A stretch of DNA of 64,000 nt, from assembly GCA_026981855.1 (NCBI GenBank), contig JALSIB010000025.1:1-64000 (forward strand), given 5' to 3'. Numbering within the stretch: position 1 is the first letter of the stretch; every line of letters starts with the position of its first letter. Made by a program: the position numbers and the translations under genes. Below the pieces are notes generated by a model. It did no database searches. It was not told the origin of the DNA and worked only from the letters and a program-made list of their open reading frames with translations. The DNA comes from Methylothermaceae bacterium. GTDB taxonomy: Bacteria; Pseudomonadota; Gammaproteobacteria; Methylococcales; Methylothermaceae. This document shows, piece after piece, positions 45,745 to 55,161 of this stretch.

Positions 45745-48480
45745 TTGCCCTCGTCCAGCCATCCTCCGATCCGCCTGGGCGCCCCGGGCGAAGAGATCCA
45801 CCGCAAGCACTTCGGCATCCTGGCCCGCCGATTTCTCCATCTGCATCGCCAGCGCCTGGAGAAACTGCACAAATGCCTGAACCGCCGTCAAAGGGACAGC
45901 CTGGACATCCTGCCGCTGCTGTTCCACCACAACCACCCCGCCTTGCCCGGATTCTGCGGCGGACTGCCTCCTTTCGGGATCTGCGACTATCGGGCATCCG
46001 CTTCCGCCCGCCAGGCCATCAAACGCATCGCTCCCGGTTTCGACTACCGCCGCCGCGGCAATCCCGAAGCCCCCATTCTGGCTCTCTTCCTCATGGGCAG
46101 CGTCGGCAGCGTCGCCTGGTCCGACAACAGCGATCTGGATCTTTGGGTTTGTCATCGCGGGGATCTGGACGCCGAAGCGCTCCAACTGCTGGAATCCAAA
46201 TGCCGTGAAATCGAATGCTGGGCGGAAGGGCAGGGACTGGAAATACACTGCTTTTTGATCGAACCCGACGCGTTCCGGGAGGGCCGGCTTTCCCCCTTGT
46301 CGGGAGAAAGCTCGGGCAGTACGCAACACATCCTGTTACTGGAGGAATTCTATCGCTCCGCCATTCATCTGGCGGGCCGCCGGTTGCTGTGGTGGCTGGT
46401 CCCGCCCGAACAAGAACACCGCTACCGCGAATATGCCGCCTACCTCCAGGACAAACGGTTCATCGATCCCTCCTCGTTCATCGATCTCGGCGGGCTGGAA
46501 AACGTCCCGCCGGCGGAATTCGTCAGCGCGGGCATGTGGCACTTGTACAAGGCGCTGAACTCCCCCTACAAGGCGCTCCTCAAGCTCCAGCTGTTGCTCA
46601 GTTACGCCGCGGAATACCCCCGCCCCGACTGGATCGCGAGCCGCATCAAGCAGGACATCTACGCAGGCCGCCTCGAGGAATCGAGGTTCGACCCCTACAT
46701 CCGCCTCTATGAAAAAGTCGAACGCTTTTTGGCCGGCAGGCAAAAACAGGATCTTCTTGGCCTGGTAAGACGAGGGTTCGCCATCAAAACCCGTCACGCC
46801 CTGCATCATCCCCACCTGCGCCCCCAGCTCGAAAGCCTGCTGCGCGGCTGGGGATGGGATACCCCCCGAAGGGGCGCATATCAGCCCTATCCCCCGTCTT
46901 TCGATGCCCTGCGGAAAGAGTGGTACACACTGATCCAGGCCCTGGAGCAGAGTTACCGGACACTGCGCCGCTTTCATTACCGCCACGCCGCCGGACAAGG
47001 CGGAAACCTGGAAGAGCTGCGCACCTTGGGGCGAAAGCTCAACGCGGTGTTGGAAAAACGGCCAGGGAAAGTGGAGATCATTCATCTGACCACTCCTGTC
47101 GACCTCAGTGAAATGAATCTGCTGATAGCAGGTGACGGCGGTCCGGGCAGCCCTGCCCGCTGGATTCTCAGGCGGGGGCAGGATCAGGAGTCGCCCGCGA
47201 TATTCCAGGCCCGCTATCTCACCGAACTGCTCGCATGGACCCACGCCAACCACTTGGCGGGGCCCGCCACCCACTGGGACGTGCTCCCGGAAACGACACC
47301 ACTCCAGCCCGCCGAGCTGCGGTTCCTGAACCAAAGGGTCAGGCGGTTCCTCCCCGCCGTATCGAATGGCGGCATGGATGCCTACCGCGCCCGGGCAAAG
47401 CTGAAAAGCGTCGCCCTGTTTCCCAATATCGCCCATTCGGGCCGTCCCAGGCGGGCCAACCATGAAATCGCCAGTGAACATTTCGACCCCCTGGCCTACG
47501 GCGCCGACCGCCAGGTTCTTGTCCGCTTCATGGAGACCCTGAGCCTCAACAGCTGGGGAGAACTTCAAGTCAGGCGCCACGAAGGTCTGGAAGGGCTTTT
47601 CGATTGCCTGTGTCTACTCTTCGACCAGGCCGGGCCGGCCCTCCATCTGGAGGCCCATTGCTTCACCTCGCGCACCATCGCCCTGCGGATCGTGGAACTG
47701 TATCAGACATTGGCCCAAGCCATGGATCGAGACGGCAACACCCGATTCGTCTTGAGCGCGGGCCATACCTTCTATCTGTTTCAACGGCAAAACGGTTCCC
47801 TCAACTGGTGGGAAGTGGGAGGGAAGAAAGCATTGCTGGAACATCTCGGGCAACCCCGGGCCAACTTCAGTCCCGTGGTTTTCGACCGCCACCTGCGGGA
47901 AGACCCCCTCCTGCCATTTCTTTACCGGCACAATCGCGCCGACACCTTGCAGCTTTTCCTCCACCCCCTGAAGGAAGGGGCGGAGGTATTCCTGCTGGAC
48001 GAACGCGGCGCCCTGTTTCATCAACGTCATCCCCATGCACCGTTTCCGTCGACCGCGCAGCGATACGTCAGCTTGCTGGGAGCGCTGGACCGCCGCGGTG
48101 GAACCAGGCAGCCTCTGGAGCTTTATCGGCTCAAACAAAACGGCCGCAAGTGGGAAAAACACCCTTTGGAATCGGAGGTGATCTCAGATCCTGTCATCGA
48201 CGTGCGCGTCTATGCCGAAAACCATCCCGGCGCAGGCGTCAGCTACACCATCGTCTGCGATGGCAAGGAATTCCGTTCGGAGGAATGGAAACAGGAGGTG
48301 TTCGCCGAGGCGGCCGCATACATCCGCCGTTTGAGACGAAGCGGAACGGCTTACCCCGTCTATGTGAGCGACATCGACGTACCGGCCGAAATCCTGGGAC
48401 TCCCGTCACCGACGATGATCCATACGGTGCCCCTGTTGCAGTACAAACGGAGGATCGAGCAACGGCTCAATCAGGCATGA
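45745..48480 (+). CDS. cyaA: Class I adenylate cyclase
   Basis: The 911-residue protein makes cAMP from ATP and matches the enterobacterial-type class I enzyme. The N-terminal catalytic half contains LMGSVGSVAWSDNSDLDLW (118-136), GSTQHILLLEEFYRSAIHLAG and the MWHLYKALNSPYKALLK signature. The C-terminal half is the regulatory region. It is a little longer than E. coli CyaA (848). The only sensible start is a TTG 3 nt after the preceding stop, with no clear ribosome site, consistent with translational coupling to the degenerate GGDEF gene. The end overlaps the convergent esterase gene by 10 nt. Confidence 0.94.
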   Translation: MPSSSHPPIRLGAPGEEIHRKHFGILARRFLHLHRQRLEKLHKCLNRRQRDSLDILPLLFHHNHPALPGFCGGLPPFGICDYRASASARQAIKRIAPGFDYRRRGNPEAPILALFLMGSVGSVAWSDNSDLDLWVCHRGDLDAEALQLLESKCREIECWAEGQGLEIHCFLIEPDAFREGRLSPLSGESSGSTQHILLLEEFYRSAIHLAGRRLLWWLVPPEQEHRYREYAAYLQDKRFIDPSSFIDLGGLENVPPAEFVSAGMWHLYKALNSPYKALLKLQLLLSYAAEYPRPDWIASRIKQDIYAGRLEESRFDPYIRLYEKVERFLAGRQKQDLLGLVRRGFAIKTRHALHHPHLRPQLESLLRGWGWDTPRRGAYQPYPPSFDALRKEWYTLIQALEQSYRTLRRFHYRHAAGQGGNLEELRTLGRKLNAVLEKRPGKVEIIHLTTPVDLSEMNLLIAGDGGPGSPARWILRRGQDQESPAIFQARYLTELLAWTHANHLAGPATHWDVLPETTPLQPAELRFLNQRVRRFLPAVSNGGMDAYRARAKLKSVALFPNIAHSGRPRRANHEIASEHFDPLAYGADRQVLVRFMETLSLNSWGELQVRRHEGLEGLFDCLCLLFDQAGPALHLEAHCFTSRTIALRIVELYQTLAQAMDRDGNTRFVLSAGHTFYLFQRQNGSLNWWEVGGKKALLEHLGQPRANFSPVVFDRHLREDPLLPFLYRHNRADTLQLFLHPLKEGAEVFLLDERGALFHQRHPHAPFPSTAQRYVSLLGALDRRGGTRQPLELYRLKQNGRKWEKHPLESEVISDPVIDVRVYAENHPGAGVSYTIVCDGKEFRSEEWKQEVFAEAAAYIRRLRRSGTAYPVYVSDIDVPAEILGLPSPTMIHTVPLLQYKRRIEQRLNQA

Positions 48481-49136
48481 CCCAGCCGCCGCATCAGCCA
48501 GCGGCGGATGATCGCGATCTCCTCCGGGCACACCGCATGGGGCATGCTGAACGCATGCCATTCGACCCGGTAACCCAATTCCAGCAACAACCGACGGCTT
48601 TCCTCAGCCACCTCGACGGGAACGATTGGATCCATGTTGCCATGCATCATCAGAATGGGAGGCGCATCGGATCCTGCGGGTGGAAACTCGTCCCCCAGGG
48701 CGACATAGGTGGACAAGGCGACGATTCCGGCGATGGCAGGTTGCCGCCGAACCCCCGCTTCCAGTGCGATCACCCCGCCCTGGGAAAAACCGGCCAAAAC
48801 GATTCTTTCGGCTCCGATCCCCTTTTCGATCTGTTCATCGATCAAGGCATCGATGAGCTTCCTCGACTGGTGAATCCCGGCCCGATCCACCCGTTGCCCC
48901 AGGTCGGGGGCGGCAATGTCGTACCAGGCCCGCATGGCCATGCCTCCATTGATGGTCACCGGTCTGACCGGAGCATGGGGAAATACGAAGCGGATGGCCC
49001 CCGGCAACTGCAACGACTCGGCGATCGGTTCGAAGTCATACCCATCGGCTCCCAGCCCATGCAACCAAATGATACAGCTGTCGGGCTGAGGTGCAGTCTC
49101 CCTGATCACGGCATCGAGCCTGACTGATGGAATCAT
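48471..49136 (-). CDS. Carboxylesterase / phospholipase family alpha/beta hydrolase
   Basis: The 221-residue protein is an alpha/beta hydrolase of the acyl-protein thioesterase/carboxylesterase group: IIWLHGLGADGYDF oxyanion region, LAGFSQGGVIALE nucleophile elbow (Ser in GFSQG), an Asp in HGNMDPIVPVE and the His in FSMPHAVCPEE. E. coli YpfH and Pseudomonas esterase II are similar. The natural substrate is unknown. The ATG follows an AGGG. It is convergent with cyaA. Confidence 0.93.
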   Translation of the reverse strand: MIPSVRLDAVIRETAPQPDSCIIWLHGLGADGYDFEPIAESLQLPGAIRFVFPHAPVRPVTINGGMAMRAWYDIAAPDLGQRVDRAGIHQSRKLIDALIDEQIEKGIGAERIVLAGFSQGGVIALEAGVRRQPAIAGIVALSTYVALGDEFPPAGSDAPPILMMHGNMDPIVPVEVAEESRRLLLELGYRVEWHAFSMPHAVCPEEIAIIRRWLMRRLGHA

Positions 49137-49187
49137 AAGAACCCTGTCCCTCCCTGAAAAGTCCTGATGGTTGCCATGCGCCGATCG

Positions 49188-50267
49188 TCAAAGGGCACGG
49201 GCCCGCATGAATGCCTGTTCGGCGATACCCGACCAGGATGAAACCTGTTTGCGGAAGCGGTTGAAGGACGCATACACCTTGCGGGCGAACGGATCGGCGG
49301 CGGCGATTTCTTCCACCACTTCGGAGGAAAGGGTCTTGAGCTTTTTCAACACATCATCCGGCAACGGACGCACCTTCACGCCGTGCTCATTCACCAGCGT
49401 TTCCAAAGCCTGTTGATTGCGGGCCGTCAACTCGGAAATCATATCCAGGTTGGCCGCCTGGCAGGCCCCAAGCACGATGTGCTGCAAATCCTTTGGCAAG
49501 GCCTCGAAAGCGGAACGATTGATGAAACACTCGATCACCGAACCGGGTTCGTGCCAACCGGGGTAATAATAGTTTTTGGCCGCCTTGTATAAACCGAAAG
49601 CGAGGTCGTTGTACGGCCCCACCCATTCCGTGGCGTCGATGGCACCCGATTGCAAGGCAGTGAACAGCTCGCCGCCGGGAATGTTGACCGGCGTTCCACC
49701 GGCACGCTTCAACACCTCCCCTCCGAGGCCGGGAATGCGCATCTTCAGGCCCTTGAGGTCTTCCAGGGAATTGATCTCCTTACGAAACCAGCCGGCCATC
49801 TGGGCGCCGGTATTCCCCGCCGCTGTGGGAATCAGGTCGAATCGGGCATACAGCTCCCGCCACAGATCCATACCCCCGCCATGATACAGCCACGCATTGA
49901 CCTCCTGGGCGGTGAGCCCGAACGGCACTGCGGAAAAGAATTGAAACACCTCGCCCTTGCCTTTCCAGTAATACGGCCCTGCATGCCCCATCTGGGCGGT
50001 GCCGCGCGATACCGCATCGAAGGCTTCGAATGCCGGAACCAATTCCTTGGCGCCGTAGACCTTGACCTGAATCCGCCCCCCGCTCATGTCGGTGATCCGC
50101 TGGGCCAGCCGGTTGGCCGAGGTCCCCAGGCCGGGAAAATTCCTGGGCCAGGCGGTGACCATCTTCCAGCGGAATTTCTTCTTCGCCACCGCCACCTGCG
50201 GCACCACCATGGCAGCGGTCACCGCCGCCCCTGTCCCCAGCTTGTGAATGAACTGTCTTCTTTTCAT
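49188..50267 (-). CDS. TRAP transporter solute-binding protein (DctP family)
   Basis: The 359-residue periplasmic binding protein has a Tat-type signal (MKRRQFIHKLGTGAAVTAAM, twin Arg at 3-4) and DctP features: FRWKMVTAWPRNFPGLGTSANRL, LEDLKGLKMRIPGLGGEVLK and GGELFTALQSGAIDATEWVGPYND. The last resembles TakP-like subgroup members that bind alpha-keto or other organic acids. No dctQ or dctM membrane subunit is nearby, so it is an orphan. Folding before Tat export fits a bound metal or cofactor, but this is inference. Confidence 0.92.
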   Translation of the reverse strand: MKRRQFIHKLGTGAAVTAAMVVPQVAVAKKKFRWKMVTAWPRNFPGLGTSANRLAQRITDMSGGRIQVKVYGAKELVPAFEAFDAVSRGTAQMGHAGPYYWKGKGEVFQFFSAVPFGLTAQEVNAWLYHGGGMDLWRELYARFDLIPTAAGNTGAQMAGWFRKEINSLEDLKGLKMRIPGLGGEVLKRAGGTPVNIPGGELFTALQSGAIDATEWVGPYNDLAFGLYKAAKNYYYPGWHEPGSVIECFINRSAFEALPKDLQHIVLGACQAANLDMISELTARNQQALETLVNEHGVKVRPLPDDVLKKLKTLSSEVVEEIAAADPFARKVYASFNRFRKQVSSWSGIAEQAFMRARAL

Positions 50268-50432
50268 TGTATTCGCCGCTACCCGGATGTTGAATCAGCC
50301 AAGATTAAAACAAAGATGCCGGTCGTTATCCACATTTGCAACCGGCCCAGCCATCGCCCCGGCTCCTGGATGACAAAGACCAGACATGGACGTGATAACA
50401 TTCCCGCCATCCTCACCCCGTTGGAGACAAAG

Positions 50433-51806
50433 ATGGCCCACACCCGTCCCACCCAGATCGAAAACCCCCGCACCGGTTTCCTCTCCAACCGACAGATACC
50501 GCCAACCATGGACAAGGCTGGTGAAAAACCACTTTCGTCACCGCAAAAACGCTCACGACCAATAAAGCTTGCCATCGGTGCGCTCCTCGCCTTGACCACA
50601 GGTTGCGAATACTTACAGCAAAATTCCTATATCACGGAAATCCCATGGGCGCTCACCGGGGAATGGGTGACCGCCGACCTCCATACCCATACCCGGTTTT
50701 CCGATGGAAGTTATCCGCTGGCGGCGTTGGTGGACAAGGCCGCCCAAGGGGGATGCGATGTATTGGCCATCACCGACCACTCCGATCTGAGTGAACGAGC
50801 GGCCAGCCCGCAATACTTCCAGGCGATCGCCCAAGCGCGCCAGATCCATCCAGAACTGATTTTGTTCGGCGGACTGGAATGGAATATCCCCTCTTATCAA
50901 GGCCGCGAACACATCACGATGCTGCTCGAACCATCCCTGGAGCAACCCCTGCTGGGCGAATTCAAGCAGCGATTCGAACCTTCCAGCGCCAGTGACGAAG
51001 AGGCATTGTCCTGGCTGGCAAGTCAGCTCCCCTCGGAAGACGATGCCGTCCTCTTCTACAACCATCCCAGCCGCAAGGATGCCGATGTCCGGGAAAATCT
51101 CAGCGATTACATCCACTGGAGCACCGGAAACACGCTCTTCGCCGGCTTCGAGGGCGCCCCTGGCCATCAGAAGACCAAACCCGTCGGCGCCTATCACCAA
51201 GCTTTGAAAACGGTGGACCGGTGGGATCCGGTCGCCGGCATGATCGGCGGGGTTTGGGACACGTTGCTCGACCGAGGCGCCAATATTTGGGCAGCCATCG
51301 CCTCATCGGATTTCCACAACGATTCGCTCGATTATCCCCCCTGTCAGTTCGCCCGCATCCATATCCAAGTACCGGAAAGAAGTCATCGGGGAGTGCTGCA
51401 AGCTTTACGAGCCGGTTCCTTCTGGGCAGGTCATGGAAAAGTCATCGATTCCTTGACCGTGCTGCTGGCGGCTGAAGGCATCGAGTTGCCCTTGTCTCCG
51501 GGGGAGGCGGCACGGATCGAAAACGGAGAGGCCATCCAACTTGCGGTCACGATCAGCCGCAATCCCGAAAATGAGCCGACTCCTTTGATCGTCGAGGTCA
51601 TCGGCAATGGAAGAAACGGGATGCCCCAATTGCTCGAAAGTGCCACGCTCCCCCCCCAGCAGCAAACGGTCCGCTGGAGTTTCTCGGCTCTGCAACCGGG
51701 TGGGGATGGAGAAAGCGTCTATTTCAGAGTGCGGGTCCGTAAACCCGTCCAGGACGGACCGGATCTCCTGAGCTATAGCAACCCGATCCGCTTGTATCTG
51801 GATTGA
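50433..51806 (+). CDS. PHP-domain metal-dependent hydrolase, membrane- or lipid-anchored
   Basis: The 457-residue protein has a hydrophobic segment ending LTTGC (about residues 48-58), suggesting a lipoprotein or membrane anchor. A PHP phosphoesterase domain follows: ADLHTHTRFSDG (first metal His pair), AITDHSDLS, GLEWNIP, NHPSRKDAD and ASSDFHNDS, all plausible metal ligands. The C-terminal 110 residues form an extra beta-rich domain. The start at MAHTRPTQ is preceded by GGAGA at 6 nt; a later ATG at 50508 would give a shorter signal. The substrate is unknown. Confidence 0.83.
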   Translation: MAHTRPTQIENPRTGFLSNRQIPPTMDKAGEKPLSSPQKRSRPIKLAIGALLALTTGCEYLQQNSYITEIPWALTGEWVTADLHTHTRFSDGSYPLAALVDKAAQGGCDVLAITDHSDLSERAASPQYFQAIAQARQIHPELILFGGLEWNIPSYQGREHITMLLEPSLEQPLLGEFKQRFEPSSASDEEALSWLASQLPSEDDAVLFYNHPSRKDADVRENLSDYIHWSTGNTLFAGFEGAPGHQKTKPVGAYHQALKTVDRWDPVAGMIGGVWDTLLDRGANIWAAIASSDFHNDSLDYPPCQFARIHIQVPERSHRGVLQALRAGSFWAGHGKVIDSLTVLLAAEGIELPLSPGEAARIENGEAIQLAVTISRNPENEPTPLIVEVIGNGRNGMPQLLESATLPPQQQTVRWSFSALQPGGDGESVYFRVRVRKPVQDGPDLLSYSNPIRLYLD

Positions 51807-51810
51807 TTGG

Positions 51811-52266
51811 TCAGCCATCCACGTTGGCGATTTGCGGACGGTCGTCGGCGACCGTGAACCGGTAGCCGTGTTGGAGGCAGTGATCCAGCCACTTGTCGAG
51901 AAAATAATTCATCTCCCATTTGTGCGCCAGGACCTGCCTGTCCACGCGCTTGCCCACCCTCAACGGAGGTCTTTCCGAATCCTCGATCACTTCCGCCATG
52001 CCGGCATCGAGATAGATTCTGAGCTTGAGCGCCGGTTCGAACAGGGGCTGGGGCCCATGCTCGAAACAATAGCTCAATTCCAGCGTCATGGTGTAAGGAG
52101 CTTTCTCCAACAACTTGAGATGCAGCGCCGGCTTGCCACCCAAACGGGCCACGGCCCGTTCTTCCAGACAGGTCAAATGGGGAATCAACCGCAGCAGCTT
52201 GCGGTAGTTGGATTCACAGGTATCTTGCAGGGTCCGGAATGGCTGTACGAGCTTCAGGGTCGGCAT
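51811..52266 (-). CDS. DUF1249 (YqiB-like) protein
   Basis: The 151-residue protein matches the YqiB/DUF1249 family: SNYRKLLRLIPHL near the N terminus, TMTLELSYCFEHGP, LKLRIYLDAGMAEVIED and a C-terminal KWEMNYFLDKWLDHCLQHGYRF. E. coli yqiB sits beside nudF, whose homologue is about 3 kb away here. It is cytoplasmic with no known activity. It follows queD by 15 nt on the same strand and ends 4 nt from the convergent PHP gene. Confidence 0.92.
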   Translation of the reverse strand: MPTLKLVQPFRTLQDTCESNYRKLLRLIPHLTCLEERAVARLGGKPALHLKLLEKAPYTMTLELSYCFEHGPQPLFEPALKLRIYLDAGMAEVIEDSERPPLRVGKRVDRQVLAHKWEMNYFLDKWLDHCLQHGYRFTVADDRPQIANVDG

Positions 52267-52281
52267 GATGAAAATGAACGA

Positions 52282-52683
52282 TCATTCCCGATAACGGGCG
52301 TAGCTGGAATCGGTCTCCCACAACGATACCTCCTCGACCGGGTACCCCTGGGAAGCGACATGACGAAAGATCATCCTGGCCAGCACTTCGGCGGTTGGAG
52401 GATCGGGCAGGGTCAGAAACCGCTCTTGGGCTTCCCTGAGGAGCGGAACCAGGGGATCGTCTTCGTGGAGGAGCAGGTTATGGTCCAGCACCTCCTTGAC
52501 GTAGTCGGCCACGACCTTTTTCAATTCGGCGAAATCACAGACCATTCCCCCCGCGTCGAGCTGATCCGAAGACAGGGTGACCGCCGCCTTGACGCTGTGT
52601 CCGTGCAAGTGCCGGCATTTTCCGGGGTGGTTCATCAATCGATGGCCATAACAAAAACGGACTTCCTTGGTGATGGAAAACAT
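52282..52683 (-). CDS. queD: 6-carboxytetrahydropterin synthase QueD
   Basis: QueD makes 6-carboxytetrahydropterin in preQ0/queuosine synthesis. The 133-residue PTPS-fold protein has zinc ligands His14, His27 and His29 in YGHRL and HLHGHS, the catalytic Cys23 in GKCRHLHGH, and WETDSSYARY at the C terminus. A PTPS with another role cannot be excluded, but queC and queE in the same window support QueD. I used the ATG giving MFSITKEV; a GTG two codons upstream is possible. It is about 9 kb from queCE and paired with DUF1249. Confidence 0.9.
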   Translation of the reverse strand: MFSITKEVRFCYGHRLMNHPGKCRHLHGHSVKAAVTLSSDQLDAGGMVCDFAELKKVVADYVKEVLDHNLLLHEDDPLVPLLREAQERFLTLPDPPTAEVLARMIFRHVASQGYPVEEVSLWETDSSYARYRE

Positions 52684-52703
52684 TCCCACTGGTCGTTCTG
52701 ATT

Positions 52704-52997
52704 TCAGCTTTTGATACCTTTGATTTCCGCCGCGATCTCATAGAGTCCCGCCTTCTCCTCGACCCGCAACACCTCCACTAACGCCTCCAGCGGAGGCGCC
52801 GCCTTGCTTTCCGGGCAGATCCTGATTTCCAGCGCCACGCCAGGGTCGAGGGGATGACGGGTGGTGAACATCACCCCGGCGCCGCTGAGGTTGTGGCAAG
52901 TGGCCGGGAATGTCTCGGTGGACTGGGGGATACGGAAAGTCATTTTACACTGAGTCTGCGTTCTGATGAACCGGCGGCGTTCGACTTTGTCACCCAT
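52704..52997 (-). CDS. PilZ domain protein
   Basis: The 97-residue single PilZ domain has the c-di-GMP-binding pattern: RRRFIR (RxxxR type, about 7-12) and NLSGAGVMF ((D/N)xSxxG, about 40-48). It would act as a c-di-GMP receptor, perhaps for motility or exopolysaccharide. The start at MGDKVERRR was chosen because AGGAAAAAC lies upstream and the longer form has no family match. It lies 20 nt upstream of queD on the same strand, but any functional relation is unclear. Note the only cyclase-like protein here is degenerate. Confidence 0.88.
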   Translation of the reverse strand: MGDKVERRRFIRTQTQCKMTFRIPQSTETFPATCHNLSGAGVMFTTRHPLDPGVALEIRICPESKAAPPLEALVEVLRVEEKAGLYEIAAEIKGIKS

Positions 52998-53121
52998 GAA
53001 TGTTTTTCCTCGCTGTGTCACGGCCGGTTTACAGCATAGCCCACCTTGAACGGCAAGCATAGCTGCACATCCCGGGCAATTTTGCTAAGGTGACGCTCTC
53101 TCATCGATCGAGGTACCAACC

Positions 53122-53802
53122 ATGCGGGTTTTGATTGTCGAGGACGAAACACAACTGGGCGGACAATTGCGGGATTTTTTCACCGCCAAGGGATTTGCCG
53201 TCGATACCGCCGGCACTGCCAAAGAAGGTTTGTACTTCGCCACGGAATATCCGCTGGATGTGGCCATCATCGATCTGGGCCTGCCGGATTTCTCGGGACT
53301 CGAGCTGATCGGACAAATGCGCGAAAAAGGCCGCGACCTCCCGATCCTGATCCTCACCGCGCGGGATCGCTGGCAGGAAAAAGTGGAGGGACTGGAAGCC
53401 GGCGCCGACGACTATCTGGTCAAGCCTTTCCATTACGAGGAACTGTGGGCGCGTATCAACGCCCTGATACGCCGTGCCGCCGGCAAGGCCCACCCGGTAC
53501 TGCGCCATGGCCCGGTGTCTCTGGACACCACCGCCCAGACCGTCCGGCTCCATGACAACCCGGTGGAGCTGACGGCTTTCGAATACAAAGTGCTCGAATA
53601 TCTGATGCTGCATCCGGGCAAGGTGATCTCCAAATCCGAACTGACCGAACACCTGTACGACCAGGACTTCGAGCGCGACAGCAATGTCCTCGAAGTCTTC
53701 ATCGGCCGCCTGCGCAAAAAACTCGATCCCGAAGGCACCCTCCACCCCATCGAGACCCTGCGGGGCCGTGGATACCGCTGGTCGCTTCCCCAGGACCCAT
53801 GA
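53122..53802 (+). CDS. OmpR-family response regulator (PhoP/QseB-like)
   Basis: The 226-residue regulator has a receiver domain with the acidic pocket (VEDE), phospho-acceptor Asp51 in IIDLGLPD, Thr79 in LTA and Lys101 in VKPF, followed by a winged-helix DNA-binding domain (ELTAFEYKVLEYLMLHPGKV, IETLRGRGYRW). Its stop overlaps the kinase ATG (ATGA). The sensor's size and layout suggest the PhoP/QseB group. The regulon is not readable here; I saw no clear direct-repeat box nearby. Confidence 0.94.
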   Translation: MRVLIVEDETQLGGQLRDFFTAKGFAVDTAGTAKEGLYFATEYPLDVAIIDLGLPDFSGLELIGQMREKGRDLPILILTARDRWQEKVEGLEAGADDYLVKPFHYEELWARINALIRRAAGKAHPVLRHGPVSLDTTAQTVRLHDNPVELTAFEYKVLEYLMLHPGKVISKSELTEHLYDQDFERDSNVLEVFIGRLRKKLDPEGTLHPIETLRGRGYRWSLPQDP

Positions 53803-55157
53803 CCAGAGGCTCCCTCAGCTTCCGGCTGGGACTTTCCGCCGCCATCATTCTGCTGGCCTTCCTGGGGCTGGCCGGCGTGACGGTGGAAAAAGCCTTCGAC
53901 GAGGCCGCCCGCAAGGCCATGGAGGAAAGGTTGCAAGCGCACATTTACGCCCTGCTCGCCACCTTCGAGATCGACCCTTATGGCCAGGTCAGAATGAACG
54001 ATCAACGCCTCGACAACCGCTTTTCGATTCCCGGCTCCGGGCTGTATGGGTTCGTCTTCATGCAGGGACAGCCTTTGTGGCGTTCGGGCTCGGCGCTGGG
54101 AGTGCAAATCCCCTACGTGGCCCTGGGCAGTGGCAGACGGCGGCTTCTGTTCCGGCAGCAGGAACCGGGGCTGTGGATTCTTTACTACGGAGTCGTCTGG
54201 GAAACCGAGCGCGGGCATCCCATCCCTTTGGTCTTGGCCGTGGCCGAAGACGCCGCCTCGCTTTCACGCCAAATCGCGGATTTCCGCCAGACGCTCTGGT
54301 CGTGGCTCGGGGGCTCGGGCATATTCCTGCTCATCACCCAGGTATTGATCCTTCGCTGGAGCCTGAAGCCCCTGCGCACCATCGCCGCCGATCTCGAAGC
54401 CATCGAAGCTAGCAAGAAAAGGCGTCTGGCGGGCCCCTATCCCAAGGAACTGGGACGGCTGGCCACCAATCTCAACATCCTGCTGGAGAGCGAGCGCGCC
54501 CATCTGGAGCGCTACCGCAACACCCTGGCCGACCTGGCCCACAGCCTCAAGACGCCGCTTGCGGTTCTCACGGGAATGGGGCAAAGCACTCAGCTTCCCG
54601 AACCAGCGCAGCAGACCTTGAGCGAGCAGCTGGAAAGGATGCAACACCTGGTAGATTACCAGTTGAAAAAAGCCGCGGCCCAGGGCAGCCATGGCACCCT
54701 GACCCCCATCGCCGTCCTTCCCGTTCTGGAGCGCATCCGGAGCAGCCTGGACAAGATCCACCGGGAAAAAGCCGTCGTTTGCAGGCTGGCGGGCAAAGGG
54801 GATACCCATTGTTTCCTCGACGAGGGAGACCTGTACGAAATCGCCGGGAACCTGCTGGACAACGCTTACAAGTGGTGCCGGCGGCGGATCAACGTCAGGG
54901 TGGACGTTCACCCCCAGGCCGGGCGGCGCCACCCGGATCTTTACATCAGGATCGAGGACGATGGCCCCGGTATCCCCGAGTCTCTGCGCCGGGAAGTGCT
55001 CAAACGCGGCATCCGCGCCGATCAATCAACCCATGGTCACGGAATCGGCCTGGCGGTCGTGAATGAACTGGTCACCTTGCACCGTGGCCGTCTCGTTTAC
55101 TACCAAAGCCCCCTGGGCGGCGCCGGGTGGGAAGTCTGCATACCAAGCCCCGAGTGA
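53799..55157 (+). CDS. Sensor histidine kinase (PhoQ-like)
   Basis: The 452-residue membrane kinase has two transmembrane helices (about 10-28 and 166-186) enclosing a periplasmic sensor of about 135 residues. A HAMP-like segment follows, then the dimerisation helix with LADLAHSLKTPLAVL (phospho-His248), the N box GNLLDNAYKWC, and DDGPGIP and GHGIGLAVV of the ATPase. The H-box and sensor size are PhoQ-like, yet the acidic Mg2+-sensing cluster of enterobacterial PhoQ is not evident, so the stimulus is unknown. Co-transcribed with the response regulator and probably nudF (4-nt gap). Confidence 0.94.
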   Translation: MTRGSLSFRLGLSAAIILLAFLGLAGVTVEKAFDEAARKAMEERLQAHIYALLATFEIDPYGQVRMNDQRLDNRFSIPGSGLYGFVFMQGQPLWRSGSALGVQIPYVALGSGRRRLLFRQQEPGLWILYYGVVWETERGHPIPLVLAVAEDAASLSRQIADFRQTLWSWLGGSGIFLLITQVLILRWSLKPLRTIAADLEAIEASKKRRLAGPYPKELGRLATNLNILLESERAHLERYRNTLADLAHSLKTPLAVLTGMGQSTQLPEPAQQTLSEQLERMQHLVDYQLKKAAAQGSHGTLTPIAVLPVLERIRSSLDKIHREKAVVCRLAGKGDTHCFLDEGDLYEIAGNLLDNAYKWCRRRINVRVDVHPQAGRRHPDLYIRIEDDGPGIPESLRREVLKRGIRADQSTHGHGIGLAVVNELVTLHRGRLVYYQSPLGGAGWEVCIPSPE

Positions 55158-55161
55158 CGCC

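Noticed and set aside
52704-52997. c-di-GMP signalling module formed by the PilZ protein and the GGDEF protein at 44959
   Set aside because: They are 7 kb apart, on opposite strands, and the GGDEF protein lacks the catalytic motif.
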